Shown: positions 27,387-35,635 of the stretch, one piece after another | Layout: the number at the start of each line of letters is the position of its first letter | Numbering within the stretch: the first letter of the stretch is position 1 | The notes under the pieces: model-generated | What the model was told of the DNA's origin: nothing | The model's database searches: none | Seen by the model: only the letters and a program-made list of their open reading frames with translations | DNA from: Massilia eburnea | GTDB taxonomy: Bacteria; Pseudomonadota; Gammaproteobacteria; Burkholderiales; Burkholderiaceae_D | NCBI RefSeq assembly: GCF_009720745.1 | Contig: NZ_WNKX01000003.1 | Location: forward strand, 186,001 to 250,000 | Direction: 5' to 3' | Length of the DNA: 64,000 bases | Program-made: the position numbers and the translations under genes

Positions 27387-28066
27387 GCAGCGTCCTGCGC
27401 GCCGAGCACCTGACGCGGCGCCTGCCTGGCGCTGTGCCGGTGACGCTGGTTGACGACGTGTCGCTCGAGGTCCAGCGCGGCGAATTCATTTGCATCATGG
27501 GTCCCTCCGGCTCAGGAAAGTCCTCGCTGCTGTACCTGCTGGGACTGCTTGACCGCCCGGACAGCGGCAAAGTATGGCTGGCCGACAAAGACACCAGCGC
27601 ATGCGACGACAATCAGCTGGCGGCCATGCGCTTGGCCAAGCTGGGCTTTGTATTCCAGTTCCACTTCCTGCTCGCTGAATTCACAGTGGCGCAGAACGTC
27701 TTGCTGCCCATGCAGCGGCTGGGCCTGCGCGACGGGTCTGCTGCGGCGGAGCACGCCCTGGGGCTGCTTGATCGCCTGGGGATCGCTGACCAGGCGCACA
27801 AGTTCCCATCGCAGCTCTCGGGTGGACAGCGGCAACGGGCAGCCCTGGCGCGCGCCCTGGCCAACGATCCGCTGCTGATTCTGGCGGACGAGCCGACCGG
27901 CAACCTCGATTCTGCGGCGACGCAGAATGTTCGCCAGCTGCTGCGCAGCCTCGCCGATGGCGGACAGACCGTGATCGCTGTCACGCATGACCATGAGTTT
28001 GCCAAGGCAGCGGACCGCGTGCTTGGCCTGGTGGACGGGCGCCAGGTCGTTGGCTGGCGCCCTTAA
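27383..28066 (+). CDS. MacB/LolD-type ABC transporter ATP-binding protein
   Basis: 227-aa ATPase that drives the preceding permease. Walker A is MGPSGSGKSS, the Q-loop lies in FVFQFHFLL, the signature is LSGGQRQRAALARAL, Walker B is LLILADEPTGNLD and the H-loop is VTHDHE; all catalytic residues are present. It starts at ATG 27383, overlapping the permease stop by 4 bp, and overlaps the convergent universal-stress-protein gene by 4 bp at its end. Confidence 0.93.
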   Translation: MSSVLRAEHLTRRLPGAVPVTLVDDVSLEVQRGEFICIMGPSGSGKSSLLYLLGLLDRPDSGKVWLADKDTSACDDNQLAAMRLAKLGFVFQFHFLLAEFTVAQNVLLPMQRLGLRDGSAAAEHALGLLDRLGIADQAHKFPSQLSGGQRQRAALARALANDPLLILADEPTGNLDSAATQNVRQLLRSLADGGQTVIAVTHDHEFAKAADRVLGLVDGRQVVGWRP

Positions 28067-28548
28067 GACGATGACGCGCCAAATGGCGGGCCGATCAGGA
28101 CGTTAGTCTTATGGACCAGCACGGGTACCGGGCTGGTATTGAGGACACGCAGCGTCACGCTGCCCAGCAGGCGGTCGTGGTCGCCGTTCCAGCCATGGGA
28201 CGCCATGTAGATCAGATCGCATCCCAGGCGCGCCACTTCCAGCAGGATCATGGCATGCGGCATGCTGGAGACGACTTTGCGGCAGTCGCACGGCACGCCG
28301 GCGGCCTTCGCCATCTCGCCGACCGCTGCCAGGTAGCTTTCACCCATGCGGCTAAACAGCGCCGCTTGCCGTTGCGCGAGCTCAGGCTCCAGGTGCAGCA
28401 GGCTGTCCAGCGCGTCCGGCGGCAGCTGGGGCACGACATAGAATCCGTGCACGCGGGCGCCAACCCGTTTCGCCAGCTGGATACCGCCCTCCACTGCCTT
28501 GCGCGAAAGAGCCGAGCCGTCGGTCGGCAGAAGGATATCGTGGTACAT
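28063..28548 (-). CDS. Universal stress protein, single UspA domain
   Basis: 161-aa cytoplasmic Usp protein. It opens with MYHDILLPTDGSALSRKAV (nucleotide-binding start of the fold) and ends with the ATP-binding pattern DHDRLLGSVTLRVLNTSPVPVLV, so it is of the ATP-binding MJ0577 type. It is one of three intact Usp genes in this island. A small orphan gene lies just upstream on the same strand. No FNR-like box is seen directly before it. Confidence 0.9.
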   Translation of the reverse strand: MYHDILLPTDGSALSRKAVEGGIQLAKRVGARVHGFYVVPQLPPDALDSLLHLEPELAQRQAALFSRMGESYLAAVGEMAKAAGVPCDCRKVVSSMPHAMILLEVARLGCDLIYMASHGWNGDHDRLLGSVTLRVLNTSPVPVLVHKTNVLIGPPFGASSS

Positions 28549-28590
28549 GCATGCCTCCTTGATGAGCCCGAACGCTGTAACCCTGAACTG

Positions 28591-28734
28591 CTAGCGCCAA
28601 TGCGCCTGCAGCATTCCCCACCCCAATTGCTCGCGGATCCGTTCCGGCGTGATGAATGGTGACGGATCGCCGCTGGGCAGCGGCACAAAGGTCGTCCCGC
28701 CAACTGGTGCTGGGGTTTTGGTCGTCGTGTCCAT
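28591..28734 (-). CDS. Small Pro-rich hypothetical protein (47 aa)
   Basis: The ATG at 28734 has GGGAG upstream. The protein begins MDTTTKTPAPVGG and has a Pro/Thr-rich first half and a short helical end (TPERIREQLGWG). No family recognised. It lies 42 bp upstream of the single-domain Usp gene on the same strand and may be co-transcribed with it. The short length makes this a modest-confidence call. Confidence 0.45.
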   Translation of the reverse strand: MDTTTKTPAPVGGTTFVPLPSGDPSPFITPERIREQLGWGMLQAHWR

Positions 28735-28985
28735 GATCTGTGCTCCCGGTGGCGGCAAGTACTTCTCGCCTTGCATTCAAGGTAGGCGACCAGCGGGAGA
28801 AGCGTCATCAAGGAAGCCAGCATCTTGTTGTGGGGGTCGGCACATATCCAATCGTAGGGCTTCCCCTACCTTGAAAGACGCATCGCTTTCGTGGAATACT
28901 ACAACCCACAAAAGGTCGCGGCCACAGATGAAGTATTGATCGAACTTGTGGTCGCAAATAACGAAAGATGCCAGAGGGAAAGGCC

Positions 28986-29402
28986 ATGCATACTCCCGTT
29001 CCACCCATCCTGCTGGTGGAGGATGATGAGGTCGACGCCATGACGGTCAAACGTGCCTTGCGCACCATTGAAGTCGACAATCCGCTGGTGCATGCGGAAC
29101 ACGGCGAAGCTGCCCTGGCTTATCTGGAAGCAACAGGCAACCCGCCGCCTTGCATCATTTTGCTGGATCTGAACATGCCTGTGATGAACGGACTGGAATT
29201 TCTCCAGCACGTGAAGCACCATCCTCATTTGCGGCGCATCCCGGTGGTAGTCCTGAGCACGTCGGAGGAGCAGCAAGACCGCGATGCCAGTTTCGATCTT
29301 GGTGCCGCAGGCTTCCTGCCCAAATGCCGGGATTACAGCCGCTTCATCGACATCATGCGCACATGGGACCAGTACTGGACCTGCAGTGATTTGCCAGTCT
29401 GA
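28986..29402 (+). CDS. Stand-alone response regulator (Rcp1-like receiver)
   Basis: 138-aa single receiver domain: acidic pair in LLVEDDEVDA, phospho-acceptor Asp in IILLDLNMPVMNG, conserved Ser/Thr in VVLSTSEEQQD and Lys in GFLPKCRDY. There is no output domain, so it must act by protein contact, as do Rcp1-type partners of phytochrome-like or hybrid kinases. No kinase gene is adjacent. ATG 28986 is preferred over 28968 because a purine-rich GGGAAAGG precedes it. Confidence 0.88.
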   Translation: MHTPVPPILLVEDDEVDAMTVKRALRTIEVDNPLVHAEHGEAALAYLEATGNPPPCIILLDLNMPVMNGLEFLQHVKHHPHLRRIPVVVLSTSEEQQDRDASFDLGAAGFLPKCRDYSRFIDIMRTWDQYWTCSDLPV

Positions 29403-29449
29403 ACTAGCCCGATGCAGCACAGGCGGTCCGCAGCGCGATCGGTTCCGAA

Positions 29450-29463
29450 TTGATCCAGATCAT
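29450..29463. promoter_or_regulatory. FNR/ANR box upstream of CBS gene
   Basis: TTGATCCAGATCAT, one mismatch from the TTGAT-N4-ATCAA palindrome, centred about 61 bp upstream of the CBS-protein start. That is compatible with class II activation at about -41. Confidence 0.75.
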
Positions 29464-29517
29464 GGAGCCGTACATGGCCTCAGGCGCAGACTGCTTCCAT
29501 CAACCACGGAGGTCATC

Positions 29518-29973
29518 ATGCATGCACCACTGCTTGTCTCTAACTTATGCCAGCGCGACGTCGTGACGGCGCAGGACACAATCACCGTCAAGGATGCCGC
29601 TGAGCTGATGCGCAAGCGCCATGTCGGCAGCGTCGTCATCACGCAAGGAACCCTCAACAAGCCGGTGGGCATCCTGACCGATCGCGACATTGCCATCATC
29701 GCAGTGGCGCGCGACTTCGATCCCATCACCATGCCTGTCGCCGAAGTGATGTCGTCGCAATTGCATACGATCGCGGCAACGCAGCCCGCCATCACCGCAT
29801 TGAAGATGATGCGGCGCCACGGCGTGCGCCGCCTGCCGGTCACTGGGGAGTTCGGCGAACTGGTCGGCATTATCTCGCTGGATGACCTGCTCAATGCCTA
29901 CGGTGCCGAATTGACGCTCTTCGCCCAGGCCATGCGCCGTGAGCGAGAGGTGGAACAGCGCGTGCGCGTCTGA
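29518..29973 (+). CDS. Tandem CBS-domain protein
   Basis: 151-aa protein made of two CBS motifs, beginning LCQRDVVTAQDTITVKDAAE and VAEVMSSQLHTIAATQPAIT, with the typical GILTDRDIAI and GIISLDDLL strand ends. Such proteins bind adenine nucleotides and sense energy charge. M. tuberculosis Hrp1, a DosR-regulon member, is of this type. The ATG at 29518 has GGAGG at 5 bp; the open frame extends upstream but without support. It heads a probable operon with the mini-Usp and hemerythrin genes. Confidence 0.9.
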   Translation: MHAPLLVSNLCQRDVVTAQDTITVKDAAELMRKRHVGSVVITQGTLNKPVGILTDRDIAIIAVARDFDPITMPVAEVMSSQLHTIAATQPAITALKMMRRHGVRRLPVTGEFGELVGIISLDDLLNAYGAELTLFAQAMRREREVEQRVRV

Positions 29974-30000
29974 CCGGCCCGTACCGGAAGAGAGCACAAC

Positions 30001-30186
30001 ATGAACTACCGCACGATCGTAGTCCGCGTGGAACAGGCGCCCAACAGCGACGCGCGCATGAAGGACTACAAGCAGCACGCGGGGAAGCGAGCAGCGGAAG
30101 TGCGACGGGGACGCTTAGGCCGGACTTTGCCTGCCACGCGCACCGTCCTGGCCACGACCACCCTGCCGGTACGGATGGCACACTAG
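30001..30186 (+). pseudogene. Internally deleted universal stress protein (61 aa, still open)
   Basis: The 61 codons align in three blocks with the 279-aa Usp at 32.2 kb: residues 1-21 (MNYRTIVVRVEQAPNSDARM against MSYRTILVHVDRNAGAEARI), a block starting DYKQHAGKRAAE (against DYLEIAGKRANE, residues 61-72) and the last 16 residues (TRTVLATTTLPVRMAH against TRTVLETMTLPVLMAH). About 39 and 185 residues are missing between them, yet the frame, start and stop are intact. It lies between the CBS and hemerythrin genes. It is most likely a decayed Usp copy; a retained micropotein is possible but unproven. Confidence 0.75.
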
Positions 30187-30200
30187 AGCGGGCGCCGACC

Positions 30201-30605
30201 ATGAAACGCGCTTCCGGCCCGAATGTCCTGCATGACGCGAATGCACTCGAGCAGCTGCATCTGCAACTGTCTCGCCGCATAGACGCCTTGCTGGCACTGC
30301 GACCCTGGCAACTGGCGCCACATTTCCACCATCTCGTGGCGCAGGTCGAAGCGGATTTCCGCGTTGAAGAAGCGCTCATGGAAAGCTTCGACTGTGCCGA
30401 TCGCGCCCTGCACCGTGAACAGCACGCCCGCATGCTGGCGGGCCTGCACCACGCGGCGGCGGCACTTGACCAGGACAACCACGCGCCGGCCACGGAGGCG
30501 CTTGCCGCACTGCGCCAGTGGCTGGTGTTCCACGCCGCTACCCAGGACCGCCACCTCCAGCGCCAGCTCCAGCGGTCAACGCCCGGACCGACCGCTTTAT
30601 CCTGA
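30201..30605 (+). CDS. Hemerythrin-like protein with one altered iron ligand position
   Basis: 134-aa four-helix protein. The hemerythrin pattern is recognisable: DFRVEEALM (about 52-60), H71-x3-H75 in ALHREQHARML and H111-x4-D116 in WLVFHAATQD. The His expected at the first position of the H-F-x-x-E-E motif is Asp52 here, so the di-iron site may have a carboxylate in place of one imidazole. Hemerythrins bind O2 or NO, or deliver iron. It is the last gene of the CBS operon, consistent with an oxygen-related role. The first ligand His is uncertain (H20 is a candidate). Confidence 0.75.
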   Translation: MKRASGPNVLHDANALEQLHLQLSRRIDALLALRPWQLAPHFHHLVAQVEADFRVEEALMESFDCADRALHREQHARMLAGLHHAAAALDQDNHAPATEALAALRQWLVFHAATQDRHLQRQLQRSTPGPTALS

Positions 30606-30654
30606 GCAGATTAGTCATCCGCACCGAGCGGCCAGTGCGCACGCCTGCGCATCG

Positions 30655-31353
30655 TCATGAAGCAGAATATCCTTGGCAGCCATCTCCAGCCTCCTGGCTC
30701 ATGCCGGATTCGCCCTGCAAGCCTCCGTCCGGCAGCGCCAGCCGTTTGCGGCTGCGGGACACCGTGGGACGTACCGGGCGCGCCATACGCAGCAGGCGAC
30801 GCCGGATCTCATCCGAGTCCATCCAGACATCCGAGCCTTTCAGGATGCTCTTGATTTCGCGCTCCGTCAGGAACGGCTGGCAACTGCGCTCCATGAACTT
30901 GGCAAACCAGTTGGCAACGGCAGCGGCCTGTGCCTGCTGCTCGCTCCCCTTCCCGGTGAAAAATCCGGAGTAGCTATGGAACAGCAGTTGGCAGTTGTCA
31001 TGCACCAGCAATTCGTCGCCGGCGAGAAAGAGGAATGCCCCCATCGAATAGGCGCGCGCCTCCAGCACTGTCACCACGTGCGCGGCGGAAGCGCGCATAT
31101 TGTTGATGATCTGCAGCCCGGTATCGAAGTCCCCGCCGGTGGTATTCAGGTGAAGGTAGATCAGGTCGGTGTCGCTCGCAGAGCGCAGCGTGTAAAACAA
31201 GTCGTTATAGAGCGCTGCATGCTCGATCAGGCCAGATATGTAGAACGACACCTGCCGCAGCTCGGTACGTCGTTCGAACCGCTGCAGGCCGGTAAACGGC
31301 TCCGGCATCGGACGTTCGTCGCCCGCTTCATCCGGGTCAAACTGGTTGTTCAT
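30655..31353 (-). CDS. ClpP/SppA-like serine protease
   Basis: 232-aa ClpP-fold protein. YLHLNTTGGDFDTGLQIINN matches the ClpP glycine-rich loop, AYSMGAFLFLAGDE holds the catalytic Ser, and LLFHSYSGFF the His. It is not the housekeeping ClpP: it lacks the usual N-terminal loops, has a long charged C-terminal tail, and no ClpX or ClpA gene is nearby. It may degrade small or unfolded proteins, or work with an unlinked ATPase. The start ATG 31353 is preceded by GGGAGG; the upstream ATG 31368 is less well placed. Confidence 0.8.
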   Translation of the reverse strand: MNNQFDPDEAGDERPMPEPFTGLQRFERRTELRQVSFYISGLIEHAALYNDLFYTLRSASDTDLIYLHLNTTGGDFDTGLQIINNMRASAAHVVTVLEARAYSMGAFLFLAGDELLVHDNCQLLFHSYSGFFTGKGSEQQAQAAAVANWFAKFMERSCQPFLTEREIKSILKGSDVWMDSDEIRRRLLRMARPVRPTVSRSRKRLALPDGGLQGESGMSQEAGDGCQGYSAS

Positions 31354-31407
31354 GGTGCCTCCCGCCACGGTTGGCCGTGCACTAGCCGCGCCCGGCGTGC
31401 AGAAACG

Positions 31408-31833
31408 TCATTGCTCCGGCGCTGTCTTCCAGCGAAAGTAGAGTTCGGTAGCGCCCTTGGCATGCACCACCGCGTTGCGCATCTCCACCTGGCCCTGGTT
31501 ATCAGCCGTAACCTGGTACTTTCCCGGCGGCACATTGAAAAACAGGTAGGGGCCGTCACTGACGGCCTCCACCACGCTATTGCCCTGTGCGTCGCGCAAG
31601 CTGACCCTGACGCTGGCGAAGAACTCACCGCTGACGGCGGCAAGCGTCAGGCGCAGGTTGTATTGCGCAGCAGCTGCGCGAAAGGCGGCGGCTTCGTCGC
31701 TGCCGATACCGCCGGTGATGAAGCTGATGGCGCCCTGCTGCTGCACCGCTGGCAACGGCACGTCGTCTGCCAGGCAGGCCTGGCTGGCCAGTGCGCACAC
31801 CAAGGCGGCGCATATTTTCTGGATTGTCTTCAT
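31408..31833 (-). CDS. Secreted carboxypeptidase-regulatory-like protein
   Basis: 141-aa exported protein. The signal peptide (MKTIQKICAALVCALASQAC) is followed by a beta-rich domain whose second half (GPYLFFNVPPGKYQVTADNQ) is the recurring sequence of carboxypeptidase regulatory-like (CarboxypepD_reg/SpaA-like) folds. Function unknown. The ATG at 31833 is used in preference to the longer frame because of the clear signal peptide and GGGAG upstream. It diverges from the Usp-MgtA operon, with three FNR-like boxes in the 335-bp gap. Confidence 0.75.
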   Translation of the reverse strand: MKTIQKICAALVCALASQACLADDVPLPAVQQQGAISFITGGIGSDEAAAFRAAAAQYNLRLTLAAVSGEFFASVRVSLRDAQGNSVVEAVSDGPYLFFNVPPGKYQVTADNQGQVEMRNAVVHAKGATELYFRWKTAPEQ

Positions 31834-32022
31834 GGTGAAACTCCCAACGTAGGCAGACTTCAGTGGATGACGATGTGACGCCCGCGTGCTGCCGGCAAGC
31901 TTGGGCAGAGAAAGCGACAGAACGCTATCGGCGTAGCGCGCAATCGTGCCGGCCGCATCGATTACCTGCGGCATGGTCTTCCATGCCTGTGCCCATGGTA
32001 GGCAGGCGGAGCGCGAATAAAC

Positions 32023-32085
32023 ATGATCCACATCAAGCCAGGCCCAACTTGATCCAGATCAAAAAAGCACCAAGATCCAGATCAA
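32023..32085. promoter_or_regulatory. Three tandem FNR/ANR boxes
   Basis: ATGATCCACATCAA (32023-32036), the perfect palindrome TTGATCCAGATCAA (32049-32062) and AAGATCCAGATCAA (32072-32085). Centres are 26 and 23 bp apart, roughly two helical turns. They lie 90-139 bp upstream of the Usp gene and about 200 bp from the divergent secreted-protein gene. This is the strongest regulatory cluster in the window. Confidence 0.85.
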
Positions 32086-32168
32086 ACCTGCATTCGCCGG
32101 TGGACGGCCGGGCATCAGGCAACTAGCCTGAAGCTATTGCACAACCGACCCGAACACTGGAGGAAACC

Positions 32169-33008
32169 ATGTCTTACCGAACCATCCTGGTGCACGTCGA
32201 CCGCAACGCGGGCGCCGAGGCACGCATCAAGCTGGCGGCCAATCTGGCGGCGCGCGAGAATGCCCACCTGGCCGGCATTGCAATGAGCGGCGTGCCGCGC
32301 TTCATGTATGCCGGTGACCCGTTCGATGCCAGCGGCGCCATCATCGCCGACTACCTCGAGATTGCCGGCAAGCGCGCCAATGAAGCCCTGGAGCGCTTCG
32401 ATACCATCACCGCCAACCTGGGACTGACTTCGGTGGAGCGGCGCAACTGCCGCGACGACGCATATGCCGCCCTCTGCATGCAGGCCCGCTACGCCGACCT
32501 GCTGGTGATCGGCCAGGCCATGCCGGCCGGCGGCGAAAGCGCACTGCTGCGCGACCTGCCCGAGCACGTCATCCTGCACGCGGGCAAGCCCGTCCTCGTG
32601 CTGCCCTATTCGGGCAGCTTCCCGACACTTGGCGAGCGTCCCTTGATTGCATGGGATGGCAGCCTGGAGGCGGCCCATGCAGCGGCCGCCGCCATCCCCC
32701 TGCTGAAACGCAGCAACAAGGTGGCCCTCGCCGTGTTCGGCGCCGAGCCTGGCTACGATGCCCACGGCGAGGAGCCGGGCGCCGATATCGCTTTATACCT
32801 GGCGCGCCACTGCGTGAAGGTGGAGGTGCTGCGCCAGCCAGACCCGGTGGATATTGGCAATGCCATCCTGGCCCTGGCCGCTAGCCTCAACGCGGACTTG
32901 CTGGTAATGGGGGCCTACGGCCACAGCCGCCTGCGCGAAATGATGGTTGGCGGCGCTACACGCACTGTTCTCGAAACGATGACGCTGCCTGTCCTGATGG
33001 CGCACTGA
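32169..33008 (+). CDS. Tandem-domain universal stress protein (279 aa)
   Basis: Two Usp folds in one chain: MSYRTILVHVDRNAGAEARI opens the first, and ERPLIAWDGSLEAAHAAAAA opens the second, which ends in the ATP-binding-like MGAYGHSRLREMMVGGATRT. It has the same length and layout as the Usp at 46.2 kb and is the likely full-length model for the mini-Usp at 30.0 kb. GGAGG precedes the ATG. Its stop overlaps the MgtA start by one base (TGATG), so the two are translationally coupled. Confidence 0.93.
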   Translation: MSYRTILVHVDRNAGAEARIKLAANLAARENAHLAGIAMSGVPRFMYAGDPFDASGAIIADYLEIAGKRANEALERFDTITANLGLTSVERRNCRDDAYAALCMQARYADLLVIGQAMPAGGESALLRDLPEHVILHAGKPVLVLPYSGSFPTLGERPLIAWDGSLEAAHAAAAAIPLLKRSNKVALAVFGAEPGYDAHGEEPGADIALYLARHCVKVEVLRQPDPVDIGNAILALAASLNADLLVMGAYGHSRLREMMVGGATRTVLETMTLPVLMAH

Positions 33009-35626
33009 TGAGGCGCAGCCTGCAGCGGCCTGGCACCGCAGCGATCCCGCTGCGCCAGTCCCGGCAGCGCAGCGCGCCGGGCTACGACCAGGACCCGCGC
33101 CCTGAATTGTGGTCGCCGCTGGATGGCAGCGAGGTGCTTGCCAGGCTCGGCAGCAACGAAGCCGGCCTGACCGTCCATGAAGCAGCGCGGCGCCGCGCCT
33201 GCGATCCCGGGATGGACCCCGGAACAACGGGTAACACGCTGCCGTTTCGCTTCCTGTCTGCCCTGGCCCGCCCCCTGCCGCTTGTACTGCTGGCCCTGGC
33301 CTTGGTCAACCTGCTGCTCGGACAGCCCGGCAGCGGCGCCATCATCGCTGTCCTGGTCATCGTCTCGACCACGCTTTCCTTCGTGCAGGAATACCGGGCC
33401 GACCGCGCTGCCGAACGCCTGCTGGCGATGGTGCACACCCGGACACGCGTCCTGCGCCAGACCGCGCACGGACCCCATGAGTCGCGGATCCCCCTGGCCC
33501 ACGTCGTCGCTGGCGACCTCGTCCTGCTCTCCGCAGGCGACGCGATACCGGCCGACGTGCGCATTCTCCACGCCCGGGACCTGTTCGTCGACGAGTCCGC
33601 ACTGACTGGAGAGTCGATGCCGGTCGAAAAGTTCGAGGCCCCCTACCATGGCGCCGGAGCGGGCTGCGACTGGCCCAATATCGCCTTCCTCGGCTGCAGC
33701 GTCACCAGTGGCACCGCCACCGCCGTCGCCATCGCAACCGGCAGCCGCACCAGTTTCGGGCACCTGGCCGCCGCTGCCGCCGCGGCCCGCGAGCTCACCA
33801 GTTTCGATCGCGGCCTGCAACGCTACATCTGGTTCATGCTGAGGGTGATGCTGGTCATGCTGCCGCTGGTATTCCTGCTCAATGGCCTGGTCAAGGGTGA
33901 CTGGCTGCAGTCGTTCCAGTTTGCGCTGGCCGTGGCAGTGGGCCTGACGCCGGAGTTCCTGCCGGTGGTGGTGAGCATCAACCTGGCCAAGGGCGCCCTG
34001 GCGATGGCCGAGCGCAAATGCATCGTCAAGCGGCTCAACGCCATCCAGAATATTGGCGCGATGGACCTCCTCTGCACGGACAAGACCGGCACCCTGACGC
34101 AAAACCGTGTGCTTCTGGCGCGCCACGTCGACTGCGACGGTCATGACTCGCCAGCCGTGGCGCAGTATGCCTACCTCAACAGCTACCACCAGACCGGCCT
34201 GCACAACCTGCTCGACAAGGCCGTCCTCGCCTACGCCAATATGCACCAGCTCGTACCGCAGCCCGCCTACCGCAAGGTCGATGAGCTGCCTTTCGATTTC
34301 CAGCGCCGGCGCATGTCGGTCGTCCTGGCACGCCCGGACGGCACGCGGCTGCTGGTGTGCAAGGGGGCGGTCGAGGAAGTCGCCGCCGCCTGTTCTCACG
34401 CAATGCGCCAGGACGGCAGCGTGGCCCTGAAGAAGCAGCACCACGTCGACCTGGTCCAGGCTGCGGAGGCGCTTAACCGCGAGGGTTTCCGGGTCATCGC
34501 GGTGGCGATACGCGATTTGCCGGCGGCCAGCGCCGTCGCTGGCGTGGCCGAAGAACGCGACATGCTGCTGGCGGGCTATATCGCCTTCCTCGATCCGCCC
34601 AAGAGCAGCGCCCAGGAAGCCCTGCTGGCCCTGCGCGGGCAAGGCATTGCCGTCAAGGTGCTCTCGGGCGACAACGAAGCGGTCACGCGCCACGTGGCGC
34701 GCGCCGTGGGGCTGCCTGAAAGTCCACTGCTCACTGGTGCGCAGATTGCCGGCATGGACGCGGCCACGCTGCAGCGGCAGGCCGCCGCAGCCAGCTTGTT
34801 CGTCAAGCTGACGCCGCAGCAGAAGACGCAGGTAATCCGCGCCCTGCAGGACGCGGGTCGGGTGGTCGGCTACCTGGGCGACGGCATCAACGACGCCAGT
34901 GCATTGAAGGCAGCCGATGTCGGCATCTCGGTCGACGGCGGCGCCGACATTGCGAAAGAGTCCGCCGATATCATCCTGCTGCGCAACAGCCTGACGGTGC
35001 TGAGCGAAGGGGTGCAGGAAGGCCGCCGGGTGTTTGCCAACATCACCAAATACCTGCGTATGAGCGCGGGAGCCAGCTTCGGCAATATGCTGTCGGTCCT
35101 GGGCGCCAGCGCGCTGCTGCCTTTCCTGCCGATGGCGCCGCCGCAGATCCTGCTGAACAACCTGCTGTACGACGTTTCGCAGGCGGCCTTGGCAACCGAC
35201 CACGTCGATGCCGATCTGCTGGCCAGGCCGCGGCGCTGGGATATCGCCGATATCGGCCGCGCCATGCTGGTCCTCGGTGCAGTCAGCTCGGTCTTCGACT
35301 ACGCGACGTTCGGCTTGCTGTGGTATGGCGTGCACGCGCCGGAGGTGCAGTTCCAGACCGGCTGGTTCATCGAGTCGCTGCTGTCCCAGACCCTGGTGGT
35401 GCATATCATCCGCACCCGCCATTGGCCCTTCGTCCAGAGCTCGCCCAGCCCGTCCCTGCTGGCCGCCACGCTCATCATCTGCGTCTGCGGCATGTGGCTG
35501 CCGGCGTCGCCCCTGGCGCCAGCGCTGGGGCTCGTCCCCATGCCGGGGCGCTACTGGGCGGGCCTGGCCGCGATTCTGGCGGGGTATTTCGCAATGACAC
35601 AGGTCGCCAAGCGCTACCTGCGATAG
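33008..35626 (+). CDS. mgtA: MgtA-type Mg2+-importing P-type ATPase
   Basis: 872-aa P3B-type pump predicted to import Mg2+. MgtA-specific sequences are present: VAVGLTPEFLPVVVSINLAK in TM4, KCIVKRLNAIQNIGAMDLLC before DKTGTLTQNR, and LNSYHQTGLHNLLDKAVL. The A-domain TGES-x-P and hinge GDGINDASALK are normal. It is a little shorter than enteric MgtA (about 900 aa), mainly at the N-terminus. Coupling to a Usp and to FNR-type boxes, rather than to an Mg2+ leader, suggests control by energy or oxygen state. Confidence 0.92.
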   Translation: MRRSLQRPGTAAIPLRQSRQRSAPGYDQDPRPELWSPLDGSEVLARLGSNEAGLTVHEAARRRACDPGMDPGTTGNTLPFRFLSALARPLPLVLLALALVNLLLGQPGSGAIIAVLVIVSTTLSFVQEYRADRAAERLLAMVHTRTRVLRQTAHGPHESRIPLAHVVAGDLVLLSAGDAIPADVRILHARDLFVDESALTGESMPVEKFEAPYHGAGAGCDWPNIAFLGCSVTSGTATAVAIATGSRTSFGHLAAAAAAARELTSFDRGLQRYIWFMLRVMLVMLPLVFLLNGLVKGDWLQSFQFALAVAVGLTPEFLPVVVSINLAKGALAMAERKCIVKRLNAIQNIGAMDLLCTDKTGTLTQNRVLLARHVDCDGHDSPAVAQYAYLNSYHQTGLHNLLDKAVLAYANMHQLVPQPAYRKVDELPFDFQRRRMSVVLARPDGTRLLVCKGAVEEVAAACSHAMRQDGSVALKKQHHVDLVQAAEALNREGFRVIAVAIRDLPAASAVAGVAEERDMLLAGYIAFLDPPKSSAQEALLALRGQGIAVKVLSGDNEAVTRHVARAVGLPESPLLTGAQIAGMDAATLQRQAAAASLFVKLTPQQKTQVIRALQDAGRVVGYLGDGINDASALKAADVGISVDGGADIAKESADIILLRNSLTVLSEGVQEGRRVFANITKYLRMSAGASFGNMLSVLGASALLPFLPMAPPQILLNNLLYDVSQAALATDHVDADLLARPRRWDIADIGRAMLVLGAVSSVFDYATFGLLWYGVHAPEVQFQTGWFIESLLSQTLVVHIIRTRHWPFVQSSPSPSLLAATLIICVCGMWLPASPLAPALGLVPMPGRYWAGLAAILAGYFAMTQVAKRYLR

Positions 35627-35635
35627 GAGAACATC

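Noticed and set aside
28854..28869. Perfect inverted repeat GTAGGG-CTTC-CCCTAC upstream of the response-regulator gene
   Set aside because: It could be an operator or hairpin, but it matches no motif I can name and occurs only once, so no function is claimed.
29284..29517. N-terminal extension of the CBS protein
   Set aside because: It covers the end of the response-regulator gene and the FNR box; the ATG at 29518 has a strong ribosome binding site.
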